Positions 1 to 6,947 are shown, numbered from the stretch's first letter. The stretch: DNA of 9,198 bases from an uncultured Burkholderiales bacterium (GCA_903923345.1 CAIXXI010000422.1:1-9198), one strand, 5' to 3'. The notes: generated by a model not told the origin, from the sequence alone. Made by a program: numbers and translations.

Positions 1-2
1 CG

Positions 3-521
3 GGTGTGGCCATTCTGGCCAGCCAGGGCAACAAGCATCAGCAAAATACCTATTACCCTCCAGCCAACAACGGCTACTACCCACCACCGCCGCCGCCGCC
101 TCCGCCGCCTCAGTACGGCAGCGGCTACAACCCGCAGATGATGGGCCCCTCGAACGTCATCCGAAGCGCCTCTGGTCTGTGCATGGACATGCAAGGTGGC
201 CATGTCCGTCCGGGTACGCCGATGAGTCTGTTCGGCTGCCATGGTCGCGGCAATCAGCAGTTCGCACGGTCGCCACGTGGTGAGATCGTCGTGGGTGGTT
301 TGTGCCTCGATGTGGCGGGTCGCAACCTCATGAACGGTGCGCAAATCGTCTCGTTACCGTGCGATGGCTCGCCCACCCAGCAATGGATCATGGGCGGGGC
401 TCAGATTCGCAATATGCGAGGTGGCCTGTGCATGGACGTTGCCAACAACAACAACCAGCAGGGTGCACCGGTCATTGCATGGGGATGCCACGGCGGCCCG
501 AATCAGCGCTGGTTCTGGTGA
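3..521 (+). CDS. Proline-rich protein with C-terminal ricin-type beta-trefoil lectin domain (5' partial)
   Basis: Probable carbohydrate-binding protein; the ligand cannot be read from sequence. The reading frame is open to the left edge. The first possible start is a GTG at 6 with no visible ribosome binding site, and the first residues (GVAILAS) look like the end of a hydrophobic segment, so the true start is probably upstream. Counting from that GTG, residues 12-50 are a Tyr/Asn/Pro-rich linker with ten consecutive prolines (26-35). Residues about 51-171 hold three homologous repeats of about 41 residues, each with a GLC(M/L)D strand and a QxW-type end: NQQF, TQQW, NQRW. Each repeat has two cysteines exactly 19 residues apart (59/78, 100/119, 142/161), as expected for the intra-repeat disulfides of ricin B domains. 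Three repeats make one complete trefoil, and the protein ends right after it. The disulfides imply an oxidising location, so it is probably exported or membrane-anchored. The domain call is firm; the biological role is unknown. Confidence 0.85.
   Translation, partial: GVAILASQGNKHQQNTYYPPANNGYYPPPPPPPPPPQYGSGYNPQMMGPSNVIRSASGLCMDMQGGHVRPGTPMSLFGCHGRGNQQFARSPRGEIVVGGLCLDVAGRNLMNGAQIVSLPCDGSPTQQWIMGGAQIRNMRGGLCMDVANNNNQQGAPVIAWGCHGGPNQRWFW
81..110 (+). repeat. CCN/CCG trinucleotide tract encoding ten prolines
   Basis: Thirty bases made only of proline codons (CCA, CCG, CCC, CCT types, mostly CCG) lie in the linker ahead of the lectin domain. Runs of proline this long normally need elongation factor P for smooth translation, and such tracts can vary in length by slippage. 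The codons are mixed, so it is not a perfect microsatellite. Confidence 0.8.
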
Positions 522-577
522 TCAGTGTGAGGACCTACGCCGCGTTTCAGGCATCCAACTTTTTACGGACACCTTCA

Positions 578-1063
578 ATGAGCGTCTCCATTTTTGCCAG
601 ATCGCTGGCCGCGGTTGCACTGATGCTGGCTGGAACCATGGTCCATGCTCAGGGCATGCCTTCGGTTTCCCGGCAGATTTTCTCCGAGGCCGATACCAAT
701 CGGGATGGCTTCGTCAGCCTCGATGAGTTCCACAAGGATGTGGTCAAGAGCTTTAACTCGCTTGACTTCGATGGCGATGGCTTCATCACGCTGTCCGAAC
801 TCGAAGGCCTGTCAGGACCTGAACAGGCTAAGGTGCTGCGCAGGCTGATGCGCCGTGTCGACACCGATGGCGACGGAAAGCTCTCGTTTCGCGAAGTCGT
901 GGTCGCCCGCATGAAGTACTTCGACGAGGCCGACACCAATCGGGATGACCAGATTTCGCTCGAGGAAGCGCTGGCATTCGATGCCAATATGGAACAGAAG
1001 ATGGCGCAGGCGCGTGAGGCGCGCAAGGCGGCCCGGGCTGCGGGCCCAGCCAAAACCCGCTGA
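578..1063 (+). CDS. Exported EF-hand calcium-binding protein, four EF-hand loops
   Basis: A 161-residue protein, probably a periplasmic or secreted calcium binder. The frame is open further upstream, but the ATG at 578 is chosen because it creates a clear Sec signal peptide (hydrophobic residues about 9-20, cleavage likely after VHA at 24) and avoids overlap with the lectin gene. Four canonical-length 12-residue loops follow: D39-E50 (DTNRDG), D63-E74 (DFDGDG), D95-E106 (DTDGDG) and D119-E130 (DTNRDD). The first three have Asp/Asn at loop positions 1, 3 and 5, Gly at 6 and Glu at 12. The fourth has Asp instead of Gly at position 6, so it may bind more weakly. The tail (about 139-161) is Ala/Arg/Lys-rich and probably helical. 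It lies 56 bases after the lectin gene and 23 bases before the FAH gene, so the three may be co-transcribed. No strong Shine-Dalgarno precedes it. The family is clear; buffering or structural sensing is a guess. Confidence 0.9.
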   Translation: MSVSIFARSLAAVALMLAGTMVHAQGMPSVSRQIFSEADTNRDGFVSLDEFHKDVVKSFNSLDFDGDGFITLSELEGLSGPEQAKVLRRLMRRVDTDGDGKLSFREVVVARMKYFDEADTNRDDQISLEEALAFDANMEQKMAQAREARKAARAAGPAKTR

Positions 1064-1071
1064 TTCGGTGT

Positions 1072-1078
1072 AAAGGAG
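1072..1078 (+). promoter_or_regulatory. Ribosome binding site of the FAH-family gene
   Basis: AAAGGAG with an 8-base spacer to the ATG at 1087. It matters because it supports translation from the upstream ATG, which includes the signal-peptide-like N terminus, rather than from the internal ATG (Met54) where the homologous enzyme domain begins. Confidence 0.8.
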
Positions 1079-1086
1079 ACTGACCT

Positions 1087-1887
1087 ATGAAAAGACGATC
1101 ACTGGTTGCGGGTGCAGCCGTACTGGGCGCAGGCGCGTTGTCAGCTGGATGTGCCAGCACGGCTACCTCCATTTCGGGCTCGGCAGCTTCGGCACGCACG
1201 CCGTTTTCGATTCCGGTCACCACCGTACCGATCGCCGGCACCGACATGGGATTTCCGGTGCGGCGCATTTATTGCATCGGTCGAAACTACGCGGCCCATG
1301 CCCGCGAGATGGGCTCGGACCCGACGCGTGAGCCGCCGTTTTTCTTCCAGAAGCCCAGCGATGCGGTCCAGTTCGTCGCACCCGGCACGCTGACCGAGCA
1401 TCCGTATCCGCCGCTCACCCGCAACTACCACTACGAGGTCGAGCTGGTTGCAGCGCTGAACAAGGGCGGGCGCAATATTCCGATCGCCAGTGCGCTGGAT
1501 CATGTCTACGCTTACGCACTGGGTCTGGACATGACCCGACGCGATTTGCAGCGTGCCATGGGCGATGAGAAAAAGCCCTGGGAAATCGGCAAGAGCTTCG
1601 ACAAATCCGCCCCGATCGGGCCCTTGCATCGGGTCGCTCAAACCGGCCACTTCACCCAGGGTCGCATCTGGCTGAAGGTCAATGGCCAGGTCAAACAGAA
1701 TGCCGATCTGAAGCAGATGATCTGGAATGTGGCCGAGCAAATCAGCCGTCTTTCAGAGGCCTTCGAGCTGATGCCCGGTGACATCATCTATTCGGGCACG
1801 CCCGAGAACGTCGGGCCGGTGGTTCGCGGCGATGTGATCGACTGCCACATTGACGGGCTCCCCGATCTTTCGGTCAAGATCGTCTGA
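1087..1887 (+). CDS. Fumarylacetoacetate hydrolase family protein with Tat/lipoprotein-like signal peptide
   Basis: A 266-residue enzyme of the FAH superfamily, most like fumarylpyruvate hydrolases or acylpyruvases, which cleave C-C bonds in beta-diketo acids such as gentisate-pathway products. The catalytic domain spans about residues 55-266. It contains YCIGRNYAAHA (62-72), PFFFQKPSDAV (84-94), the metal-ligand motif YEVEL with Glu117 and Glu119, Asp148 in GLDMTRRDLQ, KSFDKSAPIGPL (169-180), KVNGQ (197-201) and SGTPENVGPV (236-245). Ahead of it is an extension: MKRR, then a hydrophobic Ala/Gly/Leu stretch, then LSAGC (Cys22), then a Ser/Ala/Thr-rich linker to about residue 50. This resembles a Tat signal (Arg3-Arg4) with an imperfect lipobox, because Ser rather than Leu sits at -3. 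FAH enzymes are normally cytoplasmic, so export would be unusual. The strong ribosome binding site at 1072-1078 favours this start. It follows the EF-hand gene by 23 bases. The enzyme family is near certain; exact substrate and location are inferred. Confidence 0.93.
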   Translation: MKRRSLVAGAAVLGAGALSAGCASTATSISGSAASARTPFSIPVTTVPIAGTDMGFPVRRIYCIGRNYAAHAREMGSDPTREPPFFFQKPSDAVQFVAPGTLTEHPYPPLTRNYHYEVELVAALNKGGRNIPIASALDHVYAYALGLDMTRRDLQRAMGDEKKPWEIGKSFDKSAPIGPLHRVAQTGHFTQGRIWLKVNGQVKQNADLKQMIWNVAEQISRLSEAFELMPGDIIYSGTPENVGPVVRGDVIDCHIDGLPDLSVKIV

Positions 1888-1907
1888 CGACCGCGTCTGA
1901 AATGACG

Positions 1908-1925
1908 GGCCTGGCGTGCCAGGCC
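1908..1925. terminator. Inverted repeat between convergent genes, possible bidirectional terminator
   Basis: GGCCTGGC and GCCAGGCC form a perfect 8-base inverted repeat around GT, so about 7 pairs with a 4-base loop. It sits 20 bases after the FAH stop and 14 bases beyond the crotonase stop. Neither side has a U-tract, so intrinsic termination is uncertain. A second inverted repeat (AGCGTCA at 1936-1942, TGACGCT at 1953-1959) overlaps the crotonase stop codon. Confidence 0.45.
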
Positions 1926-1939
1926 GAATGGCTCAAGCG

Positions 1940-2713
1940 TCAGCGCTTGCGTTGACGCTCGACGAAGGCCTGGATGCCGGCTTTCGATTCAGCCGTGGCA
2001 GCCACGTTGCAGAAGTTTTCGACCGCCGCCTTCACGCCTTTTCGATAGCCGTCATCGAGTTCGCTCAGGAAGTATTCGCGGGCCATCTTCAGGATGCGGG
2101 GCGGCTTGGCAGCCAGCACGGCAGCCAGCGCGCGGGCTTCCTGCAAGGCGGTGCCGTCGTCGACGATGCGTGCTGCCAGGCCGATGTCGAAGGCCTCCTG
2201 GGCCGAGAATGATCGCCCGGTAAAGAGCAGATCGAACGCACGGTGCTTGCCGATGATGCGGTGCAGGTGCGTGAAGTGGATCGCCGGGATCACGCCCACG
2301 TCGATCTCGGGATAACCCAGGCTCGCACCGCGCTCGACCACGGCCATGTCGCAGGAAATGGCCAATGTCATGCCACCGCCTCGGGCCGTGCCATTGACCG
2401 CGGCGATTGAAGGTTTGCCCAGACGGAACTGAAGGTCGGTGAAGCCGGTGTACAGCCGCTCCAGGAGTGCGCGGGTGGTTTCACCATCGCCTTCCGAAAA
2501 CGCTTTCAAATCGAGCCCTGCACAGAATCGCCCGGGTACGGTGCTGCCCAGAATCACCACTCGAACCGCATCGTCCGCTGCTGCCCGCTCGAAGCAGGCC
2601 AGCAACTCATCGAGCCAGGGCACGGTCATCGCATTGACCGGTGGATGGTTCATCAGGATTTCGGCAATGCCGTGTTCGACTCGATAGCTGTGAAATGCGG
2701 ATGGGTTCGTCAT
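1940..2713 (-). CDS. Enoyl-CoA hydratase/isomerase (crotonase) family protein
   Basis: A 257-residue crotonase-fold enzyme acting on an acyl-CoA thioester. The start at 2713 is the ATG giving MTNPSAF. A TTG at 2740 would add nine residues, but neither start has a good Shine-Dalgarno. The core is typical: NHPPVNAM (22-29), the first oxyanion-hole strand FCAGLDL (63-69), the second oxyanion helix NGTARGGG (107-114), and PEIDVGVIP (135-143). Compared from memory with rat mitochondrial enoyl-CoA hydratase, the Glu164 equivalent is kept (Glu136), but the Glu144 equivalent in GGGxE is replaced by Thr116 (GGGMTLAISCD). Loss of that one Glu is the pattern of enoyl-CoA isomerases and other crotonase members, so simple hydration of 2-enoyl-CoA is doubtful. 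The segment IPAIHFTHLHR also differs from the usual IPGAGGTQRL. It is transcribed away from the 5'-nucleotidase gene and towards the FAH gene. The family is certain; the reaction is not assigned. Confidence 0.93.
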   Translation of the reverse strand: MTNPSAFHSYRVEHGIAEILMNHPPVNAMTVPWLDELLACFERAAADDAVRVVILGSTVPGRFCAGLDLKAFSEGDGETTRALLERLYTGFTDLQFRLGKPSIAAVNGTARGGGMTLAISCDMAVVERGASLGYPEIDVGVIPAIHFTHLHRIIGKHRAFDLLFTGRSFSAQEAFDIGLAARIVDDGTALQEARALAAVLAAKPPRILKMAREYFLSELDDGYRKGVKAAVENFCNVAATAESKAGIQAFVERQRKR

Positions 2714-2794
2714 GGTGTGTTTGGATGTGGCGCAGGACAATCTGGGCTGCGGATTTCAAGTGATGGATGTTCTCACGACGGCACGGTGCATCGA
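2714..2794. promoter_or_regulatory. Divergent intergenic region between crotonase and 5'-nucleotidase genes
   Basis: These 81 bases must carry the promoters of two divergent genes unless one is transcribed from further away. I see no convincing -35/-10 pair or operator palindrome in either direction, and no strong Shine-Dalgarno before either start. Its role is inferred only from gene orientation. Confidence 0.4.
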
Positions 2795-4645
2795 ATGAGT
2801 CGAGTTCAGTTGGTTAGCAGCAGGATTTTGGCCAGTCTTGTCATGGTTGCACTGGTGTCGTGCACGGCGCCGCCGGTGCAACGCGCACCGGTGAGCGTCA
2901 AGCTGATTGCCCTGAACGATTACCACGGACACCTCGAATCGCCCGGCGCCTCAGGGCACAGCAGCCAGGATCGGGAGCGATGGGCGGTGGGTGGCGCAGA
3001 TCAGCTGGCCGGGACGGTCGCGGCGCTCAAAGCTCTTAACCCGAACAATGTGGTGGTTGCAGCAGGTGATCTGATTGGCGCAACGCCGCTGGTGTCCTCT
3101 CTCTTTTTCGACGAGCCAGCAGTCGAGACTTTGAACCGGATCGGCCTGGAGTTCTCCTCGGTTGGCAACCATGAGTTCGATAAGGGCTGGGCTGAGTTGC
3201 TCCGATTGCAGCGCGGCGGCTGCAGGGCTCCTGCTGCGAACCGACCCGGCGCGGGTTGTCAGGGGGCTCAGGTGGGCACGCCAGTGCCCTTCGAGGGGGC
3301 ACGGTTTCAGTGGCTGTCGGCCAATGTGCGCAGCATCGAGACCGGCAAGACTTTGTTGCCGGCCTATGGCGTGAAGTCATTCGATGGCGTGCGGGTCGCC
3401 TTCATCGGGCTGACCTTGAAGGCAACACCATCGATCGTGACGCCAAGCGCGGTCGCTGGCCTTGAATTTGTCGATGAAGCCGAGTCGGTCAACCAGTGGG
3501 TGACACAGATTCGCCGCGAGGGGATCGAGGCAATCGTGGTGCTGATTCATGAAGGCGGCACCCAGAGCGGCGCGGTTCGGGATATCAATGCTTGCGATGG
3601 CCAACTCGCCGGATCGCCGATTGCGAACATCGTCTCGAAGCTGGATGCGGCGGTCGACCTGGTAATCAGTGGGCATACCCATGCCGCTTACAACTGCCGC
3701 CTGCCGCACGCTGGCGGCCGGCTGATTCCGGTGACCAGTGCCGGTGCCTTCGGCAGGGTGCTCAGCGACATCGATCTGACGCTCGATCCGCGCTCGGCCG
3801 ACATCACTGGGGTGAGTGTCACCAATCGGTTGGTCGTCCGAGGTGACGCGCATCCGGCACCCGATCCGGAGGTCGGCCGCATCGTTCAGGCCTACCGGCA
3901 ATTGGCTGGGCGCCTGTCCAATCAGGTGATTGGTTCGATTGCAATGGATCTGCCCAGTGGTGCTGCGGATGCAGCCTGCAACATGCTGGCCGGCAACCTG
4001 ATCGCCGACGCTCAGCTTGAGGCCACGCGATCGCCTGAGTCGGGCGGGTCGGTGCTTGCGCTCATGAATCGAGGCGGTGTTCGCAGTCCTGGCTTTCTGG
4101 TTGCGCAAAGCGCGCAGGAGGGCGATGGCAATGTGACCTATGGCGAGGCCTTCACCGTTCAGCCTTTCGGCAACAACCTGGTGACGCTCACCTTGAGTGC
4201 CCAGGATATCAAGGACCTGCTGGAGGAACAGTTCGCCGGATGTCGTGGGCAATCGCCCACGGCCACGCGGATTTTGTTGCCGTCACGGGGCTTTCGATAC
4301 ACCTGGAACGGGGCTGCGGCCTGTGATGCCCGCATCCGGAATGTCTCGCTCGAGACCGCCGCCGGCACCGATTGGCTGGTCGATTCCTCCGGGCGGGTGC
4401 TCGAGCCGGCGCGCAGCTACCGGGTCACGGTCAACGACTACCTTGCAGCCGGCGGAGACGGGTTTTCCACCCTGAAACGAGGCCGAGATGTCCTGGGGGG
4501 TCCGCTCGATATCGACGCGCTGGTGGCCTACCTGGGACGCCATCAGGCGCCCGATCGCGCCTATCGAGCCGATCCGCGTGATGCGCAACGCATCACGCGC
4601 ATGGGTGGGCAGGCGTGCCCGCTGGGTGCCCAAGCCAATCCCTGA
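2795..4645 (+). CDS. Lipoprotein 5'-nucleotidase / UshA-like metallophosphoesterase
   Basis: A 616-residue envelope enzyme predicted to hydrolyse nucleotides (5'-nucleotidase, 2',3'-cyclic phosphodiesterase or UDP-sugar hydrolase type) outside the cytoplasm, for nucleoside and phosphate salvage. The ATG at 2795 is chosen because it gives a lipoprotein signal: basic start, hydrophobic 11-21, lipobox LVSC with Cys23. A GTG at 2786 is also in frame. The N-terminal metallophosphatase domain (about 34-345) has Asp42/His44 in NDYHGH, Gly91-Asp92, Asn125-His126 in GNHEFD, His252 in IHEGG, and GHTH (293-296), which together form the two-metal site. A short Cys-containing loop (Cys143, Cys155) follows GNHEFD and may form a disulfide. 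The C-terminal 5'-nucleotidase domain (about 375-585) has NRGGVR (425-430), FGNNL (458-462) and NDYLAAGGDGFS (547-558), the substrate-binding region. All key residues are present. It ends against the convergent glcB with a hairpin between. Substrate specificity cannot be told from sequence. Confidence 0.95.
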   Translation: MSRVQLVSSRILASLVMVALVSCTAPPVQRAPVSVKLIALNDYHGHLESPGASGHSSQDRERWAVGGADQLAGTVAALKALNPNNVVVAAGDLIGATPLVSSLFFDEPAVETLNRIGLEFSSVGNHEFDKGWAELLRLQRGGCRAPAANRPGAGCQGAQVGTPVPFEGARFQWLSANVRSIETGKTLLPAYGVKSFDGVRVAFIGLTLKATPSIVTPSAVAGLEFVDEAESVNQWVTQIRREGIEAIVVLIHEGGTQSGAVRDINACDGQLAGSPIANIVSKLDAAVDLVISGHTHAAYNCRLPHAGGRLIPVTSAGAFGRVLSDIDLTLDPRSADITGVSVTNRLVVRGDAHPAPDPEVGRIVQAYRQLAGRLSNQVIGSIAMDLPSGAADAACNMLAGNLIADAQLEATRSPESGGSVLALMNRGGVRSPGFLVAQSAQEGDGNVTYGEAFTVQPFGNNLVTLTLSAQDIKDLLEEQFAGCRGQSPTATRILLPSRGFRYTWNGAAACDARIRNVSLETAAGTDWLVDSSGRVLEPARSYRVTVNDYLAAGGDGFSTLKRGRDVLGGPLDIDALVAYLGRHQAPDRAYRADPRDAQRITRMGGQACPLGAQANP

Positions 4646-4660
4646 GCACGCCGTCGCGGC

Positions 4661-4682
4661 CAGCGGTCCTTCGGGACCGCTG
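4661..4682. terminator. Strong UUCG-loop hairpin between convergent genes
   Basis: CAGCGGTCC and GGACCGCTG form a perfect 9-pair stem around TTCG, the very stable C(UUCG)G tetraloop on the + strand. It lies 15 bases after the 5'-nucleotidase stop and 31 bases past the glcB stop. Position and stability suit a terminator for the + strand gene and perhaps for both, but there is no U-tract on either side, so it may instead be an mRNA 3'-end stabiliser. Confidence 0.6.
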
Positions 4683-4713
4683 CCACGCCCGCTGCAGCCT
4701 AAAAGGCCGCGCG

Positions 4714-6870
4714 TCAGGCTGCCTTGAGTTGCAGGCGGCGTGAGTGAAGGATGGGTTCGGTGTAGCCCGAGGGCTGCTTCGTGCCCAGCAGCACCAGATC
4801 GCAGGCGGCCTTGAAGGCCAGACCGTCGAAGGCTGGTGCCATCGGGAGATAGGCTGCATCTGCCGCGTTTTGCTTGTCGACCACCGCGGCCATGCGCTTC
4901 ATCACCTCCATCACCCGCGCCTCGTTGACCACCCCATGGCGCAGCCAGTTGGCAATGTGCTGTGAGGAGATGCGGCAGGTGGCGCGGTCTTCCATCAGAC
5001 CGACATTGTTGATGTCAGGCACTTTGGAGCAGCCCACGCCCTGATCAACCCAGCGCACGACGTAGCCGAGGATGCCCTGAGCATTGTTCTCGAGTTCGGC
5101 ATTGATGTCGGCATCCGACCACTGGGTGTTTGCCGCCAGCGGAATCGACAGGATGTCGTCGATTTTGGCGCGGCGTCCGCCCCGCGAGATCTCAGCCTGA
5201 CGGGCCAGCACATCGACCTGATGATAGTGGGTGGCGTGCAGGGTGGCTGCGGTCGGGCTGGGCACCCAGGCGCAAGTGGCACCGGCCTGCGGATGACCGA
5301 TCTTCTGTTGCAGCATCGCGTTCATGAGGTCCGGCATGGCCCACATGCCCTTGCCGATTTGCGCCCGTCCGGCCAGCCCGCACAGCAGACCGATGTCAAC
5401 GTTCCAGTTCTCATAGGCACCGATCCAGGCCTGCGCGCGCATCTCCGCCTTGCGCACCATCGGACCGGCTTCCATCGAGGTGTGGATCTCATCGCCGGTG
5501 CGATCCAGGAAGCCGGTGTTGATGAAGGCCACCCGATGCCGGGCTGCGCGGATGCATTCCTTGAGGTTGACCGTGGTGCGGCGCTCTTCGTCCATGATGC
5601 CGATCTTCACGGTGTTGGCCGGCAGCCCGAGCGACTGCTCGACCTGGGTGAACACCGCATCCGCGAAGGCGACTTCTTCAGGCCCGTGCATCTTGGGCTT
5701 GACGATGTAGACCGAACCACGGACCGAATTGCGTATGCCGGATTGCCGGCGCAGGTCGTGCATGGCAATCAGCACGGTGCACATGGCATCGAGCAGGCCT
5801 TCGAAGACTTCCTTGCCATTGCGATCGAGGATGGCCGGGTTGGTCATCAGGTGGCCGACATTGCGCACCAGCATCAGGGAGCGGCCCTTGAGGGTGAGCG
5901 CAGCGCCGTTCGGTGCGAGGTACTCACGGTCGGCGGCGAGTCGGCGCTGGAACGAACCACCGCCCTTGGCGACCGTCTCGACCAGTGAGCCGTTCATCAA
6001 ACCGAGCCAGTTGCGATACGCCAGTGCCTTGTCTTCGGCATCGACGGCTGCAACCGAGTCTTCGCAGTCCATGATCGTGGTGATCGCGGCCTCGAGCAGC
6101 ACATCGGCCACACCGGCCGCGTCGGTCTTGCCGATCGAGTGCTTGCGGTCGATCGAGATTTCGACATGCAGATGGTTGTGCTTCAGCAGCACCGCGCTGG
6201 GTGCATCGGCTGCGCCGCGGTAGCCCACCAGGCGGGATGCGTCGGCCAGACCGACTTCGCCGTGTGCGGTCTGAGCCCGAAGCGTGCCCGAGGCGATCCA
6301 GTAACGGGTCACTGCGGCATGGCTGGCGCCGGCCAGCGGCGCGACCTGATCAAGGAAGGTCCGGGCCCAGGCGATCACACGCGCGCCACGCGCGTCGTCA
6401 TAACCTCCAGCCTGCGGGGCATCGCCCATGGCATCCGTGCCATAGAGCGCGTCATACAGGCTGCCCCACCGGGCATTGGCCGCATTGAGTGCATAGCGGG
6501 CGTTCATCACCGGCACAACCAGCTGTGCGCCGGGAATCGAAGCGATTTCCGGATCAACATTCGCTGTTTCGACCTGAAAGTCCGGGCCTTCCGGCAGGAG
6601 ATAGCCGATCTCGCGCAAGAACGCGGTGTACGCGCTTGCATCATGGGGCTGGCCTTTGCGGCCCTGATGCCAGGCATCGATCTGTGCCTGCAGCGCATCG
6701 CGCTTGTCCAGCAACGCCTGGTTGCGGGGGCCGAAGTCGTGGATCAGGGTGGACAGACCTTGCCAGAAGGTCTGTGACGTCACGCCTGTGCCGGGCAGGG
6801 CCTCGCGTTCGATCATGTCGTAGAGCGGGCGGGCGACTTGCAGGCCAAAGGATTCGATGCGGTCGGTCAT
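4714..6870 (-). CDS. glcB: Malate synthase G
   Basis: Condenses glyoxylate with acetyl-CoA to give malate and CoA in the cytoplasm, the second step of the glyoxylate shunt and the entry of glycolate-derived glyoxylate. The protein has 718 residues, close to the 723 of E. coli GlcB, and is full length. The ATG at 6870 gives MTDRIESF, the usual N terminus; the frame continues upstream but into the divergent gene. Catalytic residues align with the E. coli enzyme: Arg336 (LMLVRNVGHLM) with Arg338, Glu428 and Asp456 (magnesium ligands in MDEERR and GFLDRTGDE) with Glu427 and Asp455, Asp628 (MEDRAT) as catalytic base with Asp631, and Cys614 with the oxidation-prone Cys617. Other signatures are DCEDSVAAVD (268-277) and VKPKMHGPEEV (390-400). 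No glycolate oxidase or isocitrate lyase gene lies in this window. The start lacks a Shine-Dalgarno and sits behind a pyrimidine-rich leader. Confidence 0.97.
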   Translation of the reverse strand: MTDRIESFGLQVARPLYDMIEREALPGTGVTSQTFWQGLSTLIHDFGPRNQALLDKRDALQAQIDAWHQGRKGQPHDASAYTAFLREIGYLLPEGPDFQVETANVDPEIASIPGAQLVVPVMNARYALNAANARWGSLYDALYGTDAMGDAPQAGGYDDARGARVIAWARTFLDQVAPLAGASHAAVTRYWIASGTLRAQTAHGEVGLADASRLVGYRGAADAPSAVLLKHNHLHVEISIDRKHSIGKTDAAGVADVLLEAAITTIMDCEDSVAAVDAEDKALAYRNWLGLMNGSLVETVAKGGGSFQRRLAADREYLAPNGAALTLKGRSLMLVRNVGHLMTNPAILDRNGKEVFEGLLDAMCTVLIAMHDLRRQSGIRNSVRGSVYIVKPKMHGPEEVAFADAVFTQVEQSLGLPANTVKIGIMDEERRTTVNLKECIRAARHRVAFINTGFLDRTGDEIHTSMEAGPMVRKAEMRAQAWIGAYENWNVDIGLLCGLAGRAQIGKGMWAMPDLMNAMLQQKIGHPQAGATCAWVPSPTAATLHATHYHQVDVLARQAEISRGGRRAKIDDILSIPLAANTQWSDADINAELENNAQGILGYVVRWVDQGVGCSKVPDINNVGLMEDRATCRISSQHIANWLRHGVVNEARVMEVMKRMAAVVDKQNAADAAYLPMAPAFDGLAFKAACDLVLLGTKQPSGYTEPILHSRRLQLKAA

Positions 6871-6873
6871 GGC

Positions 6874-6895
6874 AGAGGGGGAGAAAAGGGGAGAA
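6874..6895. repeat. 22-base homopurine/homopyrimidine tract in the glcB leader
   Basis: The + strand is all A/G for 22 bases, so the glcB mRNA leader is all C/U, ending three bases before the ATG. It occupies the place where a Shine-Dalgarno would normally be. A pyrimidine-rich leader could be bound by ribosomal protein S1, or the tract could adopt unusual DNA structure; both are inferences. Confidence 0.75.
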
Positions 6896-6901
6896 CCCGG
6901 T

Positions 6902-6907
6902 ATTGTA
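6902..6907 (-). promoter_or_regulatory. Candidate -10 element for glcB
   Basis: Read on the - strand this is TACAAT, five of six matches to the sigma-70 -10 consensus. Transcription would start near 6895, giving a leader of about 25 bases made mostly of the pyrimidine tract. No good -35 box is seen at 16-18 bases upstream, so an activator or another sigma factor would be needed if it is real. Confidence 0.35.
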
Positions 6908-6935
6908 ATTCGCCGGAAGACATATCGGCCTTCGC

Positions 6936-6941
6936 TATCAT
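6936..6941 (+). promoter_or_regulatory. Candidate -10 element for the alpha/beta-hydrolase gene
   Basis: TATCAT lies 6 bases before the GTG start at 6948. If it is used, transcription would begin at or next to the start codon and the mRNA would be leaderless, which fits the absence of a Shine-Dalgarno. There is no clear -35 box at the right distance. Confidence 0.25.
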
Positions 6942-6947
6942 CGCCGG

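Noticed and set aside
302..577. Upstream extension of the EF-hand frame overlapping the lectin gene
   Set aside because: The extension is out of frame with the lectin domain, and the ATG at 578 begins a clean signal peptide.
2645..2794. Upstream extension of the 5'-nucleotidase frame
   Set aside because: It overlaps the crotonase gene start and would bury the lipoprotein signal peptide that begins at 2795.
3377..4252. Long open frame on the - strand (291 codons) opposite the 5'-nucleotidase gene
   Set aside because: It lies wholly inside a well-supported enzyme gene, its translation shows no recognisable domain, and such antisense openness is common in GC-rich coding DNA.
5221..5988. Open frame of 255 codons on the + strand inside glcB
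   Set aside because: It is antisense to highly conserved malate synthase sequence, shows no recognisable motif and has no supporting start signals. The same holds for 6139-6777.
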